Under the pieces are notes generated by a model. That model saw only the letters and a program-made list of their open reading frames with translations. It made no database searches and was not told the DNA's origin. The translations under genes and the position numbers were made by a program. Below are positions 9,294 to 17,698 of a stretch of DNA of 64,000 nt, piece after piece (within the stretch, counting starts at the first letter, position 1; each line of letters starts with the position of its first letter). This stretch comes from JBOGXA01 sp050694175 (lineage in GTDB: Bacteria > Actinomycetota > CADDZG01 > WHSQ01): contig JBOGXA010000017.1 in the NCBI GenBank assembly GCA_050694175.1, positions 27,641 to 91,640 on the forward strand. The letters are read 5' to 3'.

Positions 9294-10526
9294 GTGCCGG
9301 AAGCGAGCAGCATGGGTGATCAAGGGAAGACCTCCCGGCGTGGACTCCCCGGGCGCGGCCCGGCCATCATCGCGTGGACGGCCTGCGCTGTCGCGCTCGG
9401 CGCGCTGATCGGGGGTGCCGTCCTCGAGGAAATCAACCGGCACACCGGTATCTCCGAGGGGGCCGCCGAGCATTTTGGTCTCCTGGTGGGATTCGGCGCC
9501 CTTCCCGCGATGGGGGCGTTGGTAGCGTCTCGACACCCGCGCAATCCGATCGGATGGATGTTCCTCGCGGTTGGCGTCGGCATCGGGATCCTGTTGCTCT
9601 CCGCGGAGTACGCGCACTGGGCCCTTGTCGAACGGTCCGGCTACCATCCGGGCGCAACGCTGGCGGCCTGGTTCGAGCAGTGGCTGTGGGCTCCGAGCAT
9701 CGGTCTGATACCCACTCTGATCCTCCTCTTGTTCCCCAACGGCCGGCCGCCCTCGCCCCGGTGGCGCTGGCTCGTCTGGGCCAGCGCCGTGACGATCGGC
9801 GTCGTCGCGGTCGGGGGCATGATCGAGGCCAGGCTGGAGGGTCACGGCTACTCGATCGACAATCCGATCGGTATTCCGGGGGTGGGCGACGTCGAGGCGA
9901 CGTTTGCGCCCGTATTTAACGTCTTTCTCGCGCTGGTCCCCTTGTGCGCAACTTCACTGGTCGTTCGCTTTCGCCGCGCGCGCGGAGACGAGCGCCAGCA
10001 GCTAAAGCTTCTGACTTTCTCGGCCTGTCTGATGGTGGTCGGCATCATCCTGGGCGACTTTCTCGGCGTACCCGGAACATTGGCTGTGTCTCTTCTTCTC
10101 GTGAGCGCGTCCGTGGCCGTTTCGATGCTCAAGTACCGGCTGTACGAGATCGACAGGGTCATCAACAAGACAATGGTCTATGGAGCTCTCACCGGCCTGC
10201 TGGTCGCCGGCTACGCGGGTGGGGTGCTGCTGTTGCAGACTGTGCTCCCCCTCCCAAACGATTCACCCGCTGCAGTCGCCGCCTCGACGCTCGCGATGGC
10301 TGCCCTGTTTCGTCCTCTTCGGAATCGTATCCAGACCTTGGTGGACAGGCGCTTCCATCGCGCTACGTACAACGCGGTCAGGATCATCGAGGTTTTTGCC
10401 GGCAACCTTCGCCGCCAGACCGATCTCGACAACCTCACCCAGGGCCTTGTGGCGGTCGTTCATCGGACAGTAAAGCCCCAACATGTGAGTGTGTGGCTCA
10501 TGGAAGCGAAAGAAAAATCGTCGTGA
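9294..10526 (+). CDS. Multi-helix membrane sensor-like protein, paralogue 1
   Basis: About 410 residues. The N-terminal half has six to eight membrane helices with conserved blocks GALVASRHPRNPIGWMF and LLLFPNGRPPSPRWRW. After a basic DERQQLKLLTF loop comes YRLYEIDRVINKTMVYG, more helices, the motif LPLPNDSPAAVAASTLAMAA, then a cytoplasmic tail RIQTLVDRRFHRATYNA and a coiled segment ending in HVSVWLM. In Actinobacteria this module often precedes a histidine kinase or GAF-PP2C output domain; here it ends before any catalytic domain, so output may be by partners encoded downstream. Candidate starts are GTG 9264, GTG 9294 (GAGAGGA upstream, chosen) and ATG 9312. The stop overlaps the flavoprotein start by 4 bases (GTGA). 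Confidence 0.75.
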   Translation: MPEASSMGDQGKTSRRGLPGRGPAIIAWTACAVALGALIGGAVLEEINRHTGISEGAAEHFGLLVGFGALPAMGALVASRHPRNPIGWMFLAVGVGIGILLLSAEYAHWALVERSGYHPGATLAAWFEQWLWAPSIGLIPTLILLLFPNGRPPSPRWRWLVWASAVTIGVVAVGGMIEARLEGHGYSIDNPIGIPGVGDVEATFAPVFNVFLALVPLCATSLVVRFRRARGDERQQLKLLTFSACLMVVGIILGDFLGVPGTLAVSLLLVSASVAVSMLKYRLYEIDRVINKTMVYGALTGLLVAGYAGGVLLLQTVLPLPNDSPAAVAASTLAMAALFRPLRNRIQTLVDRRFHRATYNAVRIIEVFAGNLRRQTDLDNLTQGLVAVVHRTVKPQHVSVWLMEAKEKSS

Positions 10527-12263
10527 CGGAAGACGGTCGCACCAATGTCTGCAATGTGCTCGTCATCGGGGCCGGTGCCGCCGGACTACGTGCCGCGATC
10601 GCCGCGCATCAGGCCGGAACAGAGGTGGTCGTCCTGGCCAAGCGCCCCAACCGGGATGCGCACACAGTGCTTGCATCAGGAGGAATCAACGCAGCGCTCG
10701 CAACCGTCGACGCCGAAGACTCGTGGCAGCAGCACTTCGCCGACACGCTGAGGGAGGGATACTTCTTGTCCGATCCCAGGGTCGTGGAGATCTGCGCTCG
10801 CGAGGCGCCCGCGGCAACAAAGGAAGTTGACTCGTGGGGGAGCAACTTCGCTCGCACAAGCGATGGCGAGATCGATCAACGCTATTTCGGCGCACACAAA
10901 TACCGCCGGACATGCTACGCGGGAGATTTCACGGGACGAGCGCTTCTGAACGCCCTTGCCGATCAAGTGGCCGAATTCAAGATCCCTGTGATTGACAACC
11001 AGTACGCGTCGCGGCTCTTGGTGACGCGCAACGCCTGTTTCGGGGCGCTGACGTTCGACCAGAATACGGGTGAGCGCACGGCCTTCATTGCCGACGCGGT
11101 GGTGCTTGCCACGGGTGGTCATACGCGCGTCTGGCGTCGGACTACCTCGCGACGCGACGAGAACAACGGCGACGGTATGTGGCTGGCGCTGCAGGCCGGA
11201 TGCCGCCGACATGGAGCTCGTCCAGTTCCATCCGACGGGGATGGTTTGGCCGGAGGACATGGCCGGGACACTAGTCACCGAAGCCGTGCGTGGCGAGGGT
11301 GGCCGACTCCTGAATGCGGACGGCGAACGGTTCATGTCTCGTTACGATCCCGATCGTATGGAACTGTCCACGCGGGATCGTGTCGCGCTCGCCAACTACA
11401 CCGAGATCATGGACGGACGCGGGGGACCGCACGGCGGTGTGCTCCTCGACATTTCGCACCGAGACAAGGAGTTCATCCTCAGGAAGCTGCCGCGCATGTA
11501 TCGGCAGTTCATCGAGCTCCAACTCCTCGACATCTCCAAGGAACCGATGGAGGTCGCACCGACCGCGCATTACTCGATGGGTGGTGTCGTTATTGACCCG
11601 GAGACCCACGCAACCGACGTTGAGGGCCTGTACGCGGCCGGTGAGGTAACCGCCGGGCTTCACGGCGCCAACAGGCTCGGTGGCAACTCCCTGACCGAGA
11701 CGCTGGTATTCGGACGGCGAGCGGGAGCCGCGGCCGCGGCTGCGTCGCGAGCGATGGACGCTCCACCGCGATCCAAAGAGGCACTGGAAGAAGCGATCGA
11801 CGAGCTCGACGGATTCGTTCACGACGGATCAGAGATCGTGCGGCCGGTGCAGCGCGCCGTGAGAGACACGATGTGGGAGTGCTGCGGCGTCCTTCGTTCG
11901 GAAGAGAAGCTCAACGAAGGACTCAGCCGCATCTCCGAGCTCGAGGCGGCTCTGCCTTCAATCGATGTCCGTCCGACCGCCGAGGGCTACGGCGATCTTG
12001 CTCATGTCCTTGACCTCCGGGCCTCGCTGGCCACAGCCGAGGCGACCCTGCGGGGAGCCAGCGCGAGAAAGGAGACGCGCGGTTGTCACAACCGCTCGGA
12101 CTACATCGACCTCGACCCGCAACTCACCGTCAACTTCCACGTAAGCCTGAGTGACGGTCGCATGGAACTGACCAGCACCCCTGTCCCCCCTGTCCCGAGT
12201 CATCTCGAGGCGTGGGCTGAGGCCGGAGCCGAGGTCGACGCGGCCGGGAGGCTACTCGAATGA
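10523..12263 (+). pseudogene. SdhA/FrdA-like flavoprotein, one frameshift near 11200
   Basis: Reads as a fumarate reductase/succinate dehydrogenase flavoprotein of about 580 residues once one frame change near 11195-11210 is bridged. The first part has the dinucleotide motif VLVIGAGAAGLRAAIAA and DAHTVLASGGINAAL, whose histidine matches the covalent-FAD histidine of SdhA/FrdA and is absent from L-aspartate oxidase. The second part has QFHPTG, GTLVTEAVRGEGGRLLN, an arginine in STRDRVA, APTAHYSMGGV and HGANRLGGNSLTETLVFG, matching the substrate-binding and proton-delivery residues of the family, then a helical C-terminal domain. GTG 10523 overlaps the upstream stop; its own TGA overlaps ATG 12260. 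No iron-sulfur or anchor subunit lies beside it. The intact active site suggests sequence error or very recent mutation. Confidence 0.78.
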
Positions 12264-13495
12264 AAGAAAATGGGAGCAGTTTCTTGAGCGCCACTCGTCT
12301 GGCGTGGTCCCTGTGGGCGGTCATCACCATGCTCATCGTCGTCGTTGGAGTCGGCGGGTTGTTGGAGGGCGGTGAGTTCGATGCGCTCTTCGTCGCGTTC
12401 ATGATCTTTGTGGTCGCGTTCTCGACCGTCGGCGCGCTCGTATCGGCGCGGCTTCCGCGCAACCCGATCGGCTGGATCATGTCGGGAGCGGCGCTTGCCT
12501 ACGTAATCGGGGGCCTCTCTCTCGTCTATGAGGACGCGGTCGCCCACAGCGCGCCCATCCCCTTGGCCGGGCGGTTGGTCGTGTGGGTGGGCTCGTGGAC
12601 GTGGAGCGTGGGGCTCGGTTTGGCCGGGATCTATCTTCTTCTGCTGTTTCCGAGCGGCCACCCCGCGTCGCGCCGGTGGAGGATCGTCGGCTACACGGGT
12701 GCAGCGGGGTTGGTGCTGCTGATCGTCAGCATCGCGTTCAGTCCCAATTGGCAGGCCGAAGGCCTGCACGGAAACAACCCAATGGGGATACGCGGCGCCG
12801 AATCCGTGCTCATTGTTGCTGGGAATTTCGGTGGAACCCTCACGATCGGAAGCGTCGGAGCCGCTGCTATCTCCCTCGTTCAAAGGTTCCGCCGGTCGAA
12901 GGGGACCGAGCGCCAGCAGCTCAAATGGCTTGCTCTTGCGGCTGCCGTTATCGCCGCGTCGGTGGCATCGATTGCTCCGATCGAGGCGATCCTCGGATCG
13001 TCCGAGGACATAAGCAATCTCAGCAACTTCGTGGTCACGATGTCCTTCTCTCTGATGCCGATCGCCACCGGCATAGCGATCCTTCGCTACCGCCTCTACT
13101 CCATCGATCGCATCATCAACAAGACGCTGGTCTTCGGACTCCTCACCGCGATCCTCATCGGCGGATACGCGGGCGGTGTGCTTCTTTTGCAGTCGATCCT
13201 TCCGGTTCCGGACGACTCCGCCATCACGGTCGCGGGCTCGACGCTGACGATGGCAGCCGTGTTCAGTCCTCTGCGTAAGCGAATCCAAGACATGGTCGAC
13301 AGACGCTTCTATCGAGCCCGTTACGACGCGACCCACACGGTAGAGAACTTCACTCTTCGACTAAGGAACGAAACCGATCTCGATTCGCTGAGCGCCGACC
13401 TCATCAGCGTTGTTGGACAAACCGTGCAGCCGGCTCATGCCTCGTTGTGGCTGCGCGCACCCCGCACGGTCGGACCGAGCGAGACGATCGGATGA
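12260..13495 (+). CDS. Multi-helix membrane sensor-like protein, paralogue 2
   Basis: A 411-residue paralogue of the protein encoded at 9294, with the same block order: GALVSARLPRNPIGWIM, LLLFPSGHPASRRWR, the basic ERQQLKWLALAAA loop, YRLYSIDRIINKTLVFGLLT, LPVPDDSAITVAGSTLTMAA, then RIQDMVDRRFYRARYDA and the tail ending AHASLWLR. Several membrane helices precede a short cytoplasmic coil; no kinase or phosphatase domain is present. ATG 12260 overlaps the flavoprotein stop by 4 bases (ATGA) and has GGGAGG upstream; the stop overlaps the third paralogue's ATG in the same way. Tight coupling suggests the paralogues and the flavoprotein are made in fixed proportion, perhaps as a membrane complex feeding the PP2C protein encoded downstream. 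Confidence 0.75.
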   Translation: MKENGSSFLSATRLAWSLWAVITMLIVVVGVGGLLEGGEFDALFVAFMIFVVAFSTVGALVSARLPRNPIGWIMSGAALAYVIGGLSLVYEDAVAHSAPIPLAGRLVVWVGSWTWSVGLGLAGIYLLLLFPSGHPASRRWRIVGYTGAAGLVLLIVSIAFSPNWQAEGLHGNNPMGIRGAESVLIVAGNFGGTLTIGSVGAAAISLVQRFRRSKGTERQQLKWLALAAAVIAASVASIAPIEAILGSSEDISNLSNFVVTMSFSLMPIATGIAILRYRLYSIDRIINKTLVFGLLTAILIGGYAGGVLLLQSILPVPDDSAITVAGSTLTMAAVFSPLRKRIQDMVDRRFYRARYDATHTVENFTLRLRNETDLDSLSADLISVVGQTVQPAHASLWLRAPRTVGPSETIG

Positions 13496-14384
13496 AGGCG
13501 CCGTCACGGATCGCGTGGAGCCTGTGGGGGCTTTCTGTCATCCTTACCGTTTTCTTCATCGCGGTGATCGTTCTTCATTGGGGAGGGCCGGGCCCCCTCG
13601 GATACGAACAGGACGTCTGGGTCATTCCTATCCTCGTGCTCCTTTTCTTAGCGTTCCCCCACGATCGGCGCAATCGTTGCCAGTCGCCGGCCCGAGAACT
13701 TGATCGGCTGGCTGTTCTGCGGAGCGGGCATCTCAATGTCGGGTGGCTTCTCCGCCCAGGGCTACGCGGAGTATGCGCTGCTCGACAACATCGGCCTCGG
13801 GGGTGGAAATGCCGCGCTCTGGTTGTCGTCGTGGCTGGGGATAGTGGGCCTCTTCATTACACCGGTTTACCTGTTGTTCCTGTTCCCCACGGGACGTCCC
13901 GCATCGCCTCGATGGGCAAGGTTCCTGATCCTGTTTACGAGCATAGTTGCGATTGGAATTGTCGCCCTCATGCTGAAACCGGGCCCCGTCGAGCCCTTCG
14001 ATATCCCGAACCCCTTGGGTGTTGGAGGGGCGCTGGGGGATGTCTTGGACGCTGTTAACTCGGTCTTCTCGATATGTCCTTCTGGTTCAGTCGGTGCTGC
14101 CCATCCCGGATGACTCGCCGGCAGGCGTTGCCGTGTCAACTCTGGCTATGGCGGCGCTGTTCCGCCCGCTGCGACGGCGGATTCAGGACCTCGTCGACCG
14201 CCGCTTCTATCGAGCGCGCTACAACGCCGAGCTGGCGATGGCGAGGTTCGGAGTAGATCTTCGCAACCAGACCGACCTTGAGTCGCTCACGACTAATCTC
14301 CTGGGTGTCGTCCGAAGCACCATTCAGCCGGCCCACGCCTCACTGTGGCTTCGGAGTTCCGGGCCCCCGGAGACGTCGAGATGA
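13492..14384 (+). pseudogene. Multi-helix membrane sensor-like protein, paralogue 3, degenerate
   Basis: Third copy of the family. It begins MKAPSRIAWSLWGLSVILTV and breaks at the CCCCC run 13656-13660; removing one C restores FPTIGAIVASRRPENLIGW. It continues with LLFLFPTGRPASPRWARFL to about 14065. There the sequence jumps frame straight to LLVQSVLPIPDDSPAGVAVS, so the part that holds the QQLKW loop and the RLYSIDRIINKT block in paralogue 2, roughly 125 codons, is missing. The tail RIQDLVDRRFYRARYNA to AHASLWLR is intact. The loss does not keep frame. The homopolymer change may be a read error, but the internal deletion points to a real remnant, or to a mis-assembly between paralogues. Confidence 0.7.
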
Positions 14385-14454
14385 CGAAGATTCAGGGAGA
14401 ACAGGCAGAGTTCGTAACGATTTCGGGACGCTCGGCGGATAAAAGGAGAGCGCG

Positions 14455-16089
14455 ATGAGCACTAGGTCGATCTCACTGCGGAGGCTGTGGCGGCGACGAC
14501 CCCCGGAGGATGCGCTGGACTCTCGGGCCGCCGACGACCTCACGCGGGGAGCCGAAGTGATCGCCGTGGATATCTCCCCCAATGACCCAATCCTGGCCTA
14601 CTTCCAGAGCGCCGGCGGAGCCGTCGATATCGAGAACCTGCAGCTCGCGTCGCCTGCGCTCGAGGAGCTTCGCGCGGCCGGTGTCAAGCTGGTCGTACCG
14701 CTCATAAGCCACGGGGAGCTGATCGGGGTGCTCAATCTGGGCCCCCGCCTCAGCGAGCAGGAGTACTCGGCCGACGATCGCAAGCTGTTGGACAGCCTCG
14801 CAGGACAGGCTGCCCCCGCGGTAAGGGTCGCTCAGCTGCTGCGTCAGCAGGAGAGTCAGGCTCGCGAGCGAGAGCGAGTCGAGCAGGAGCTCCGAGTGGC
14901 TCAACTGATCCAGCAGCAGTATCTCCCCCACGATCTCCCGAAGCTGTCCGGGTGGCACGTTTCCGCGTTCTATCGCCCGGCGCGCGAGGTCGGGGGCGAT
15001 TTCTACGACTTCATCGAGCTCCCTGGTAACAAGGTCGGCATCGTGGTGGGCGACGTGACCGACAAGGGCGTGCCCGCCGCACTCGTGATGGCCACCACCC
15101 ACAGCTTGCTCCGGGCGGAGGCCCCCCGCCTCGTCGAGCCCGCAAAGGTGCTCGAGCGCATAAACGAGCTGCTCGTCCCCGATATGCCCCCCAAGATGTT
15201 CGTCACCTGCCTTTACGCGGTTCTTGACTACGAGACGGGAAAGCTCCAGTTCGCGAATGCGGGCCACAACGTTCCGTACGTGAGCACCGAGTCTGGTGTC
15301 ATCGAGTTGCGAGCGCGGGGTATGCCGCTTGGGCTCCTCGAAGGAATGTCCTACGAAGAAAAGGAAACCGTCCTCGAGCCCGGACAGAACGTCCTGCTGC
15401 ACAGTGACGGGCTCGCGGAAGCGCACGATCCGACCGGGGACATGTTCGGGTTCCCGCGCCTCCAGGAGGCGATGGGAGCCGGAGAGAGCTACGAGCGCCT
15501 GATAGACGAGCTGCTAACGGAGCTCGATCAATTCACCGGAGCGGATTGGGAGCAGGAGGACGACATCACCCTGGTTACCCTGCATCGAGCGCCGTCGGCG
15601 GCCTCGGCCCTTTCTTCCTCCGGAACCGACGAACCCGGTGCAAAACGTCTCTTGGTCGAGTTCGAGATCCCCAGCGAGCCCGGCAACGAGAGGCTCGTGA
15701 TGGACCGGGTTGCCGAGTTCGCCTCGGTCCTGGATCTCCCCGGGCCTCGCATGGAACGACTGAAGACTGCGGTCTCCGAGGCCGCGATGAATGCAATCGA
15801 GCACGGAAACAAGGGCCGCGCCGAGCTGCCGGTGTCGGTGCGGCTCGAGAGTTCGGACACGGTTCTGTCCGTGCAGATAAAGGACCAGGGAGGAAACAGC
15901 GAGATCGTGACGGGTGACCCTCCCGATCTCGAAGCCAAGCTGGCAGGTCTTCAGAGCCCCCGAGGCTGGGGATTGTTCCTGATCAAGAACATGGTCGACG
16001 AGATGAACGTGTCGAGCGACGGTTCCCATCACACGATCGAACTGATCCTCCACCTGAAAGGAGGCCGTGATGCCCACGACTCAAACTGA
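14455..16089 (+). CDS. GAF-PP2C (SpoIIE) phosphatase fused to an RsbW-like HATPase domain
   Basis: A 544-residue cytoplasmic protein combining both sides of a partner-switching circuit. Residues about 30-125 look like a GAF domain (VVPLISHGELIGVLNLG); a coiled coil runs to about 155. The PP2C/SpoIIE domain has FYRPAREVGGDFYDF, VGDVTDKGVPAALVMA, FANAGHNVPYV and a late QEDDITLVTL, giving the acidic metal ligands. From about 395 a HATPase fold follows with N-box EAAMNAIEHGN, DQGG and GWGLFLIKNMVDE, as in anti-sigma kinases. The phosphatase part should dephosphorylate a STAS antagonist while the kinase part would phosphorylate it or bind a sigma factor. ATG 14455 has AAAGGAG upstream. The first STAS gene overlaps its end. 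No sigma factor gene is adjacent. Confidence 0.88.
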   Translation: MSTRSISLRRLWRRRPPEDALDSRAADDLTRGAEVIAVDISPNDPILAYFQSAGGAVDIENLQLASPALEELRAAGVKLVVPLISHGELIGVLNLGPRLSEQEYSADDRKLLDSLAGQAAPAVRVAQLLRQQESQARERERVEQELRVAQLIQQQYLPHDLPKLSGWHVSAFYRPAREVGGDFYDFIELPGNKVGIVVGDVTDKGVPAALVMATTHSLLRAEAPRLVEPAKVLERINELLVPDMPPKMFVTCLYAVLDYETGKLQFANAGHNVPYVSTESGVIELRARGMPLGLLEGMSYEEKETVLEPGQNVLLHSDGLAEAHDPTGDMFGFPRLQEAMGAGESYERLIDELLTELDQFTGADWEQEDDITLVTLHRAPSAASALSSSGTDEPGAKRLLVEFEIPSEPGNERLVMDRVAEFASVLDLPGPRMERLKTAVSEAAMNAIEHGNKGRAELPVSVRLESSDTVLSVQIKDQGGNSEIVTGDPPDLEAKLAGLQSPRGWGLFLIKNMVDEMNVSSDGSHHTIELILHLKGGRDAHDSN

Positions 16090-16417
16090 GGCTGTCGTTC
16101 GTCACAGAGATGGTGTCGCCGTAATCGATCTTTCCGGCAACATCGATGCCACCGCGGAGGGCGAACTGACGCGCGCGTATACCGAGGCCACCCAGAAGGG
16201 GGCAAAGGCAATTGTCCTCAACTTCACACGGGTCGGTTACATAAACAGCACCGGGATAGCTCTCATCGTCGGCATGATGGCCGGTGCCCGCAAGGATGGG
16301 CTGACGATGGCGGCGTGCGGTCTGTCCGATCACTACAAGGAGATCTTCGAGATAACCAGGCTTGCCGATTTCATGCCTGTGTTCGCCGACGAGGAAGCCG
16401 CACTAGGTACGCAATGA
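16070..16417 (+). CDS. STAS-domain anti-sigma factor antagonist 1
   Basis: A 115-residue SpoIIAA/RsbV-like protein. The STAS core reads VIDLSGNIDATAEGELTRAY, AIVLNFTRVGYINSTGIALI and a C-terminal YKEIFEITRLADFMPVFADE. The serine or threonine in INSTGIA is at the usual phosphorylation site. In this family the unphosphorylated form binds the anti-sigma kinase and frees its sigma factor. ATG 16070 has AAAGGAGG at good distance; GTG 16067 just before it is a weaker option. The gene overlaps the end of the PP2C/HATPase gene by 20 bases, so that protein is its obvious partner. Confidence 0.88.
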   Translation: MPTTQTEAVVRHRDGVAVIDLSGNIDATAEGELTRAYTEATQKGAKAIVLNFTRVGYINSTGIALIVGMMAGARKDGLTMAACGLSDHYKEIFEITRLADFMPVFADEEAALGTQ

Positions 16418-16457
16418 GGAGTGGAGGGAGTATGGGAGTGGAGCGAAGGAGGAGGAC

Positions 16458-16817
16458 ATGCCCGAACTGAACATCCGGACCGACGTTCGGACGCAAAATG
16501 GCTCGAGTGTCATAGACATCAAGGGGGATCTCACTGCCGCCTGTGAAGAGGTGTTAACCGAGGCCTTCAATCAGGCTTCGACCGACACGACTCGGGCCGT
16601 GGTGCTCAACTTCAGCGGACTCGAGTACATGAACAGTGGTGGCATTGGGCTGCTGGTGACGCTGCTGGTCCGTGCCAACAGGCAGCGCCAGAAGCTTCTG
16701 GCGTACGGGCTGACCGATCACTACAAGCAGATCTTTGAGCTCACCCGTCTCGACGAGGCCATTGCGATTCACGACGATGAGAACTCGGCCCTCGAGGCCG
16801 CCGGAGCCAGCGGATAA
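16458..16817 (+). CDS. STAS-domain anti-sigma factor antagonist 2
   Basis: A 119-residue second STAS protein, paralogous to its neighbour: VIDIKGDLTAACEEVLTEAF, VVLNFSGLEYMNSGGIGLLV and YKQIFELTRLDEAIAIHDDE. The conserved serine in MNSGGIG is the predicted phosphorylation site. The shared YK(E/Q)IFE(I/L)TRL block shows the two came from a duplication. ATG 16458 is preceded by GGAGGAGG. Two antagonists beside one kinase/phosphatase may allow two signals, or two sigma factors, to be served by one switch; this is inference. Confidence 0.88.
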   Translation: MPELNIRTDVRTQNGSSVIDIKGDLTAACEEVLTEAFNQASTDTTRAVVLNFSGLEYMNSGGIGLLVTLLVRANRQRQKLLAYGLTDHYKQIFELTRLDEAIAIHDDENSALEAAGASG

Positions 16818-16837
16818 AGAAGGGAAAGGGGCAGGTC

Positions 16838-17629
16838 ATGCCGGCACGCGAAGAACAGCAAACCTCCAGTCCACCCACCACTGAAACCGATGTGGAAGAG
16901 GCTGCCGCCAAGAAGAGCGATCTCGGCAACTGGGCAGCGATGGTGTCGACCCTGAAAGTCGGCGAGGTGCCGGAAGGCGCCATCAACCTCAACGTCGAAG
17001 GCCGCCGGCTGTCCTCCCCGCTTCAGGGTTTCGGAAAACTATGGCAGAAGTCATACCGAATCCCGCTCGGGAGTGACGTCACGCCCGAAAAGGTGATCTC
17101 TGAGTGGAAAGCGCACTTCCCCCAGTTCTGGCCGGAGGGGAATCGCTTCTTCGGATCTCTGACCGGCATCGCTCCCGGCGATGTCGCGGTCCTGAATCTT
17201 GCGGCTCCGGGAGGCATGAAGCTCTCCACAGGCATATTGGTTCTGTACGCGGACGAGCAGTCGTTCACGTTCATGAACCCGACCGGGCACATGTTTGCGG
17301 GTTTCATCACCTTCAGCGCCGAGAAGGTCGGTGATGAGACGACCGCTCACGTCCAGGCCCTCATTCGTGCGAGCGACCCGTTCTTCGAGATCGGGATGCC
17401 TCTGGTTATGGGCCGAATGGAGGACCGCTTCTGGGTACAGACACTGCAGAACCTTGCCGTTCATTTCGGCGTCCAGGGAGAGGTCGACCTCCAGGCCGTC
17501 TGTGTCGATCGGCGCCGGCAATGGAAGTACTGGAAGAACGTTCGGCACAACGCGGCGATCCGATCTGGGCTGTACACGCTGGCCGCGCCCGGACGGTGGG
17601 TCGTCAAGCCTTTCAAACGACGTCCTTAG
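16838..17629 (+). CDS. Conserved hypothetical, SRPBCC/DUF1990-like
   Basis: A 263-residue soluble protein with no signal peptide or membrane helix. A low-complexity acidic N-terminus of about 45 residues is followed by a conserved-looking domain: SPLQGFGKLWQKSYRIPL, FPQFWPEGNRFFGSLTGIAP, MKLSTGILVLYADEQSFTF, GHMFAGFITFSAE and VQALIRASDPFFEIG. The pattern of long strands and a late helix suggests a START-like ligand-binding fold; I recall similar proteins of unknown function in Actinobacteria and Chloroflexi. ATG 16838 follows AAGGGAAAGGGG 20 bases behind the second STAS gene, so it is probably the last gene of the signalling operon. It could bind the small molecule that drives the switch; nothing proves this. 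Confidence 0.6.
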   Translation: MPAREEQQTSSPPTTETDVEEAAAKKSDLGNWAAMVSTLKVGEVPEGAINLNVEGRRLSSPLQGFGKLWQKSYRIPLGSDVTPEKVISEWKAHFPQFWPEGNRFFGSLTGIAPGDVAVLNLAAPGGMKLSTGILVLYADEQSFTFMNPTGHMFAGFITFSAEKVGDETTAHVQALIRASDPFFEIGMPLVMGRMEDRFWVQTLQNLAVHFGVQGEVDLQAVCVDRRRQWKYWKNVRHNAAIRSGLYTLAAPGRWVVKPFKRRP

Positions 17630-17698
17630 CGGATCGCCCGCCGTATGCATGCCTTGCGTTGATATCCGCGGCCGGACCGCTGTGGAACGATTCCGGCC

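Noticed and set aside
10523..12263. L-aspartate oxidase (NadB) as the name of the flavoprotein
   Set aside because: The histidine of the SdhA/FrdA covalent-FAD motif is present and no nadA or nadC lies nearby.
12200..13336. 378-codon minus-strand open frame
   Set aside because: Antisense of the intact sensor paralogue 2; composition is the low-complexity charged pattern of shadow frames in GC-rich DNA.
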